This document shows, piece by piece, positions 57,260-64,000 of a stretch of DNA of 64,000 bases. The stretch is taken from assembly GCA_038503035.1 (NCBI GenBank), contig JAVSML010021669.1, forward strand, positions 682,001 to 746,000, written 5' to 3'. A program made the position numbers and the translations under genes. This DNA is from Crocodylus rhombifer. Its lineage: Eukaryota; Chordata; Crocodylia; Crocodylidae. The stretch's first letter is position 1. Each line of letters starts with the position of its first letter. The notes below the pieces were generated by a model that saw nothing but the letters and a program-made list of their open reading frames with translations, had not been told where the DNA came from and searched no databases.

Positions 57260-60200
57260 AGTTGTACCTGCTTCATTTCAGCCCAATTAATTGGTGGGGG
57301 AAATGCTGTTGCTTTGGGTGTGGACACATGACACGCCTACTGCATTGATTATACCATATAGTAAAAGTGGAGCAGAGACAGAATACACAGGTGCATGATA
57401 TAGTAAATCACTCAATCCAAGTTAAAATTACACATCGAAAACTGTGTAGTAACTTTACCAAATGGGAAAATTACTATATGGGATGCATCATGTGTCCTCT
57501 CACCTGGTCATCCCAGAGTAGACATTTGCTCACCACAAGCCACCTCCTCCCACCTAGTGGTCAGGCACTAACTATAATAAGACCTATCACAGGCAGTATT
57601 ACAGACAGCTAGGTTGGGAAAGCTGGTTATGTGTCCAGGCTTCACTACAGAGTAAAATCCCAGGTAGATTATTCTGCAGTAAGGATATTGAGTGTCTGCT
57701 CCTTTAGATGTCTGCACTTAAAAAAAACAGACCTGCTTAAGACTTTTCTATGAATCGAGCTGTTTAAAAAAAAATCCTTGTCCTTTTTCTCAAGCCAGCC
57801 TGCAAGCATGCTAATTTGTATCAATTCTGTGATGTGCCCACTTGTCCAGTAAAGTGATACAGACAATTACAGGAGGACACAAGTCCCTGATTCCCAATCT
57901 GTCTCTAGAAGCATGGATGAGGGTCCACTATCCAGAAAAATGAAAGGGGATATGATACAATACACAAAAATGAAATAAAATCATATTCTTTGTCAACCCA
58001 CAGCCTTAGTGATGGATTAGGTAGAGGACTGATTCTACTGGGAACATTACCTGCATTTTCTCAGTCAGGCTCTTTAAAGAAAAGAGATGAAATCCTTTGT
58101 AGTTGATGTATCTATGCCACAAGATTCAGTATTGAAACTCAATATCCTGTGGTTCCTTTTTTTCTTGTGGATTATTTTTCATAACATGAGCATTAGCAAG
58201 CAATTGCAAAGCATGGTTCAGAGCCACATGATCACAAAGTAAAATAATTTCAGCGTAAAGTTGAAATAAAAAGTGTGACTTATTTATAGCCTTAAACTAT
58301 ATAAGCATACAACACTGCAGATTCAGTTAACTGCTTCAGCCTGCAAGTAGTGACAATCAGTGATGTCAGGGGTGACTGGAGTGAGAAAAAAAAGTCACAT
58401 CAGATGAGTGTGTGACTTAAATATTTTGTAGCCACCATTTTGCAGATCTTATGTCAAGTACTTTAATTTGCTTTCCTCTTCTTGATTGTAATATCCTTCT
58501 TGAACTTTGCAAAGGAAAATGTACTTTCCCTTTTGATTTTATCATCGTCTATTTGGCAAATTATCAGGTTTTTAGGTGTTTTACTTCCCTGAATTTCCAA
58601 CAAAGGTAGTTTAGTTTAAATCCTTGCTGAAACCAGCTGTGTCAATGTTGTCCAGAGTTATCTAATTTGTACTACCTGTCTTCTCTCCAGCAACAGACTA
58701 ATAAGGAGACTAAGTAGGTTTGAAATTAGCATTGTGTTACAGCAAAGATTATCATCCTAAGGTCCCTCCTGCTCTTCTGAAACAGGGTCATTCCCGTGCC
58801 TGTTAACAATGATGAGCATCTCTTAGCTTGCCCCAGCTTCAAGGATCTAAGATGAATGGACTCAGAGCAAGATCCAGTTGTTAGAAGATAGACAGTGTGT
58901 ACAGTAGGAACAATGAAGCTAGCTAGCATTACAGTCCATGTTTTGGTTAAAACACAGTCCTGAGTATAAAGAGAATTTTAAAAAATCAGGAGAATTCAGA
59001 GTGTTAAGTTCTGCTTTATTCACGAAAGAGACTTGCACTGCAGTAAATGAAATTTCCTATAGAAAGATTGGTCTTAAAAGAAATCTAAGATTATTGAACA
59101 GCTCCTCTCCAAAATTATGGGAGCCGAGGCTGAAGAAGTACTAGTTCCTTCAAAAAGATCTATCCTTGTTCTTCCACCCTTAACACTCTTCTAGCCATAA
59201 CAAAGGCAATAGCAGTCTGAGCAGCCTGTCCCTATGTGCACACACTGCCTGCCAAGAGTTTAGCTAAGCAGTATTGTGCAAATGACTTGAAACAATTAAA
59301 GACAGTAGGCAGAGCAAGACTGTTACAACTGTGTAATGAGTGAGGGGAGTAATTCTTTCACAGGAACAGCAGTTGGAGAAAATGGGCCAGAGTTTCCAGT
59401 ATCCCGGTAGGTCCAATTCACAGCATTTTATCTTCCTCCTCCCAGGCAAGCATCCAGGAAATAGGAAGAGAAAATCAAAAAGAAACAATCCCTGACCAAA
59501 CCCCAAATTCTAACCATAGCAAAGCTGAGCCCAGGACGTAAAGAAATGTGCTATAAGAACAGGCAAGCAATGCTTCATTTTGAGTAGCTTAGAGAGATTT
59601 GTGAGAGCAATTAATTGAACCAGACACATCTAAAGTGATTTACATAATGGCAGCTAATGTCAACTGGAGTTACAATTTTCAGTCTGGCAAAAATGAGAGA
59701 ACAAGAGGGCAGAAATGGAAATGAAACAAAAAATACATTTCTGCTAGATATCAGGGAGCTATGTGCTTATTTTGATTTTGTTTTTTATTTGAAGAATAAT
59801 GAACCTGTACCAGGACAAAAGCCTTTTCCGGACTAGGCTGCTGTGAATGTACTTGTGTCATACAGTTAACCATCCGATTCTGTTCTCAGAGGGAAACAGA
59901 GAAATGAGCAAAAGTCATGGCATGATGTGTGAAATGCCCTTTGCTTCTTCCCCTGTGTCCTCCTCCTTATCCCCAGATTCTTAAAATAAGTTATTAAATA
60001 ATAATTAGTAATAATTCTACAGACAGTAATGAAACTGTCCTAGCAGTGGGCAGCAGCATGTAGTCCTAGATTTGTAGCCAAGATTTGACCCCTCGACTCT
60101 TAAATTCCTTTGGCTAATGATGTTTCAAGAGGTCATGTGCTGGGGTTAGCCAAAACAGTCAGCAGTCCTTGATAAGCTAGAAGGTAAATTGTTCCTTGTA

Positions 60201-60530
60201 GACCCAGAGCCTGAAGAGTATAGACTGGGAACTGTCTCACTGTGTGTTTACAATAAATTCTTGAACCTGGCATGAATCACGTGAATCATGAACCTGGTTA
60301 TAGAAAATGTTAAGAGCCCAGCTGCACACCTTTTACTTTTCTGGTGAGATATTATTCTGCTCCCAACCGCCTGCCAACTAAATGGAGACATAGATTAGGT
60401 AAAAGCAAGGAGTTCAGAAAGGACTTCCAAACTATCTGTCAGAGGCCAGAAGCTACCTAGAGATGGGGGATGGTTAAAGCAGCACTGGGGGGAGTAGAGC
60501 TCAACACTAACTGGCTTTGTCTTAACTAAC
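57260..60530. other. Non-coding sequence, no feature recognised
   Basis: AT-rich. Frames are at most 81 aa without domains, and no repeat recognised by eye. Confidence 0.55.
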
Positions 60531-60549
60531 AAAATAAAATAAAATAAAA
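60531..60549 (+). repeat. (AAAAT)n short tandem repeat
   Basis: About four AAAAT units immediately left of the CR1 fragment, continuing as A-rich 'actaaaaactaaat' to its edge. Confidence 0.85.
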
Positions 60550-60559
60550 CTAAAAACTA

Positions 60560-61112
60560 AATAGGCAGGTGATCCAGGCTGACCTGGACAAGCTCAGCAA
60601 ATGGGCAGATGAGAACCTGATGGTGTTTAACACCAAAAAATGCAAGGTTCTCCACCTTGGGAGGAAAAACCTGCAGCATCCTTATACGCTTGGCAGTGCT
60701 ACGTTGGATAGCACTACACAGGAAAGAGACTTGGGAGTCATCATTGACCACAAGATGAACATGAGCCTGCAATGCGATGCTGCGGCTAATAAAGCGACCA
60801 AAACGCTGGCTTGCATCCATAGATGCTTCTTGAGCAAATCCCGGGACGTCATTCTCCCCTTGTACTCGGCCTTGGTGAGGCCGCAGCTGGAGTACTGCAT
60901 CCAGTTTTGGGGTCCACAATTCAAAAAGGATGTGGAGAAGCTTGAGAGAGTCCAGAGGAGAGCCACGCGCATGATCAGAGGTCAGGAAAACAGATCTTAC
61001 GATGATAGGCTGAGAGACATGGGACTCTTTAGCCTGGAAAAGCGTAAGCTCAGGGGTGATCTGATGGCCACCTATAACTTTATCAGGGTGACCACCAGTA
61101 CCTGGGGGAACG
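60560..61112 (+). mobile_element. Internal CR1 fragment lacking both ends
   Basis: Co-linear with 47102-47658 of the large CR1, differing at roughly one base in twenty, so the two belong to the same young subfamily. Homology begins abruptly at 'ataggcaggtgatccagg' after an A-rich tract and stops near 'cctgggggaacgt'. The ORF2 end, 3' UTR and ATGTCTATGA-type tail are missing, unlike a normal CR1 insertion. Confidence 0.9.
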
Positions 61113-61174
61113 TTTCAGTACCTGATAGGGAGTCACCACTAAAACAAAGCAAAGGTAGGCTAGATGGGATCTGA
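60569..61174 (+). pseudogene. CR1 ORF2 fragment, frameshifted
   Basis: The frame matches CR1 ORF2 from the stretch after the FADD motif (DLDKLSKWADENLMVFNTKK) through LEYC, RVQRRATRMIRG and FSLEKRKLRGDL. The catalytic core is not included. One G is missing relative to the 45.7-kb copy in the 'tatcaggg' segment (about 61081-61087), shifting the frame so that the last 30 or so residues are unrelated. A minus-strand 120-aa frame over it is antisense shadow. Confidence 0.85.
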
Positions 61175-63347
61175 AGGAAGGCCTATATGCTCTTAATGGA
61201 GTTGGGAGCTAGCCTATTTCTGGCTCATTCTGTGATAATGCTGCCCTGTTTTAGATGCTTACTGCACTTAAAAACCTTTTAATCACTTGTTCATTTGGAG
61301 CAGGTTTCCAGGATACCTTGCTGACATGCTGCATCTCATTTTCCTCTGAAGATAAAAACAGCCACTTAGTCAAACACTCAAAATGCTCATATTCTAATGA
61401 TAGAATAATAATGAGGGTGGAGTATTTTATCAATGTGATGATGAGAAAGAGAGAGAACCCGCACCCAGAGCACGGCCTCACTTTGTGTCACTCCACTGGC
61501 TGATCACAAAGGATGCATGAAGTGCAATGAAACTGAACAGGCTGGAGCCTGTATTTCCTTTTGGCAACTGGAAACAGCAAATCACATTAAAAATGATTTA
61601 GCACTGAGTTGTGGGTGGTGAGGGGGAAGCCAGACACTCCTTTTCAGTGTCTCAGGATAATGTAATCAAAGAGTGGACACACAAAAAGCATATGATTTTT
61701 CTGTTTATCTGCACAGGTACGTTGTGATTCAGAGGCCAGCACTTATTTTTAATTTAAGGGTCAATATTTAGGCACCTAAAGAAAAGTGACTTGCGACGAA
61801 ATCTATCAAAGTGGCTACTGATCTCAGTTTGCATCAGGTCTGGAGAGGTGCAAAGTTCCAGGAATTCCAAGTGACCTCAGAGGGACACGTTCAGTACTGC
61901 TGAAAGTCAGGTCCAACGTGACTCAGGTTGGACACCCAAAAATCAAGGGATCTGAATCAATGTCTACTTTGGGAAACATTTGCCCTAACTTTAAGAAAAG
62001 CAACGATTTCCACAGAATATGACTTTTGTAGCCTGGGTTTGGACAACCAAGTCTGAACGTTGCATTGTAGCATCTATCTATGAAAGAGAAGGAGAGAACT
62101 GCCTTGCTAAGGATTAGTGTTCCTAGCCCTAATGCAGCCATTCTTCAGGACCCTACATTGTAACTGTACAACTACCTTCATCCCTCATCTCAGGTCTGTG
62201 TGAAGAATTGGGGTTGAACAATGATCGAGAAGGGAGGTATCCAGAAGGGGTTTCCTCCTGTGAGCAGTGCCATAATGAGAGCTTGGTGCATGAAGGTAAG
62301 TGAAGTGTGCCTCTATAAGCACTGCTACAAATTGCCTTCCCTTGGAGTAAAAGGGACAAGGGGAATAACTGAGAGTCTATTGTTTCCTGTGGATAGGATG
62401 GCATGCCTTCTATGGAAAGATAAAATGTTGTAGAAGGCACAAGACGAAGAACACAATATAAAGGTAACAAAAGACTCCGAATTTATAGTTTTGTCTCAAA
62501 CTGTGATAAAAACAGCCTGACTCTCTTATAGAAGGATCTTCAGCTACATGGCAACCCAATCTGGGTAGCTGTCACTCGGACCTACATTTAAATCAAGACA
62601 ACCCTAATGAGGTGAACAGCATCACCCAGATGCAAGTGTGCATAGAATTCAGCACTCCCTCCACCCCTTATCCATAACTCAGCACCTGAACACAAATTGC
62701 ATGTAGTTGTATAGACAAAAATGAAATCCAATCTCATTAATATGATGACATCAGAAAAGGATGGGCCTTCTAACAAAAGAAGCAGCTAAACACCTGGGCA
62801 TGGGTGATATATAGAGAGAGTGCAAGTTAAGAAACATCTGTGAGTTTCTGTAATTCTGCATAGACTGCAGAGTAGATGCCAGGAAGCTCAACAAGAATGC
62901 CATTACATTATCACCAAACTGGAAATAACCAAAGGATCCACTAGAGTGTCAAGATGTGGAAAAGATCGTGTTAACACAGATTGACCTGTGAAGTAAATAA
63001 AATCTACAGACCTTGCAACAGAATGAGCATGTGAATGAAAATAGACGTCATAACCAAAGACAGCATCTGGAGCCGTGAAACAGGGATTCCAGTGGGATAA
63101 AGCAATTTGCCTTAACCTACAAACTTGAGTTTTCAAGAAACAAAAGATAAAGGGGCAGGTCCTTCAGCAAGTGAAAGCCAGCATCCTTCAGTGCTATCTC
63201 AGTCTGAATTTCAAGCCAATAGCAACTGTGAACTGAATAGGCCAATTCTACCAACTTGGTGTTACTGTCCAAGGGAATGGAAGAAGAAACCAGTTTGTGT
63301 TAAGATAGCTGAAAGAACAAAATCTGCTCACTCTGAGGACTCTAGTA
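61113..63347. other. Non-coding sequence, no feature recognised
   Basis: Frames are at most 105 aa without domains. No repeat recognised. Confidence 0.55.
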
Positions 63348-63666
63348 CGATGGTCCTCAACCTTTTTAGGTGCAAGGCATGCCTCATTAGACTCAAGGAA
63401 CTGCCTGGCAAATGCCAGCTCCTAGTTTTTATGTGATTTTTGACTACAGAAAAATAATAGAGCAATTCTTCTGTTGCAAAGAACTCAGAATGACCACACC
63501 AGGACAGCAGGTTTTAAACTCTATGGATTCCTATTTGAAACTGCTGGTTTATCTCTTGAATTGTGTTTACAAATGTAACAGTGCTAACATTACATGGCAC
63601 CCTGAGGCACTCTTAAAAGGATCTCAAGGCATCCTAGGGTGCTGTGGCACCCTGCTTGAGACTCAC
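63348..63666 (+). mobile_element. hAT-like MITE (TGGTCCTCAACCTTTTT end)
   Basis: The left end CGATGGTCCTCAACCTTTTT is close to the common 'cagtggtTctcaaccttttt' hAT terminus. The right end, reverse-complemented, reads GTGAGTCTCAAGCAGGGTGCC, also typical ('…ggcaccctgcttgagaaccac'). About 320 bp, non-coding. No matching 8-bp flanks were recognised. Confidence 0.55.
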
Positions 63667-64000
63667 TTTCTGGTAAAATTAAATGAAAAAAAATAGACAT
63701 TTTAATGGATTTAAACATATAAAGACATTTAATGGACTCAGAACTTCATCACAAGATTTAAACAGTTTTCAGATGCATCCAACCTAGGGCATAAATACAT
63801 CAGTACTAGGTTCACAGAAAAGTAGCTATAGTGTGTACTATCTCTTTTATATAATATAGTTTACTCCTTCTAAGCATGTTGGGATTAGCCTTGAAAATTC
63901 TTGTTCTATAATGAATGCTTATCACATAGAAGGTCAAGTTACAACATAGTACATAAATTCCCCCGGAGATAATTTTAATATAGGCTTTCATACTTTAATG
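63667..64000. other. Non-coding AT-rich sequence
   Basis: No feature recognised up to the window end. Confidence 0.6.

Noticed and set aside
1..64000. CRISPR arrays, operons, prokaryotic mobile elements
   Set aside because: Repeat content, low gene density and composition are those of a vertebrate genome, and no regularly spaced direct repeats occur.

Overview
This window looks like ordinary non-coding nuclear DNA from a sauropsid vertebrate. A crocodilian is most likely, with turtle as the alternative. That placement rests on repeat content: several CR1 LINE copies in both orientations with reptile-type 3' ends, many short hAT-like elements, Penelope-like fragments, amniote palindromic repeats and CA/TG microsatellites. 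I found no cellular protein-coding exon, tRNA or rRNA gene. The window is best read as intergenic or deep intronic. Nearly all long open frames are chance frames in GC-rich repeats or antisense shadows of the LINE.

Region by region: 1-15 kb is AT-rich unique sequence with scattered old repeats, including a 446-bp terminal-inverted-repeat element at 3.6 kb, two members of a family ending in ACAGACATT at 5.8 kb and 7.7-8.9 kb, and two short hAT-like elements at 11.6 and 12.4 kb. 15-28.7 kb holds CR1 3' ends at 15.6, 19 and 21.6 kb, a roughly 150-bp sequence duplicated at 15.8 and 17.7 kb, and a GC-rich block with a candidate solo LTR at 27.7-28.7 kb. 28.7-44 kb has a third ACAGACATT copy, a Penelope-like fragment with a hammerhead-ribozyme-like core at 34.6 kb, a large alternating purine/pyrimidine microsatellite at 35.5 kb and an old CR1 at 42.5 kb.

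The centrepiece is 44.3-48.7 kb. A 5'-truncated CR1 with an uninterrupted reverse transcriptase frame (about 45.77-47.96 kb) lies at the centre of a hAT-type foldback element with roughly 315-bp inverted arms. That element (45401-48269) is bounded by a perfect 8-bp target-site duplication, CCCTAGCA. The hAT in turn appears to sit inside an LTR-like sequence with a TATA box on its left and a poly(A) signal on its right. The order of events inferred is LTR-like element, then hAT, then CR1.

A second, closely related CR1 fragment lies at 60.56-61.11 kb and lacks both ends. At 52.9-53.7 kb an older CR1 has landed inside another Penelope-like repeat, splitting it. No genes cooperate here; the only products suggested are retrotransposon enzymes, of which the reverse transcriptase at 45.7-47.9 kb is the only one still open. 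All repeat-family names come from recognition by eye, without a database search.
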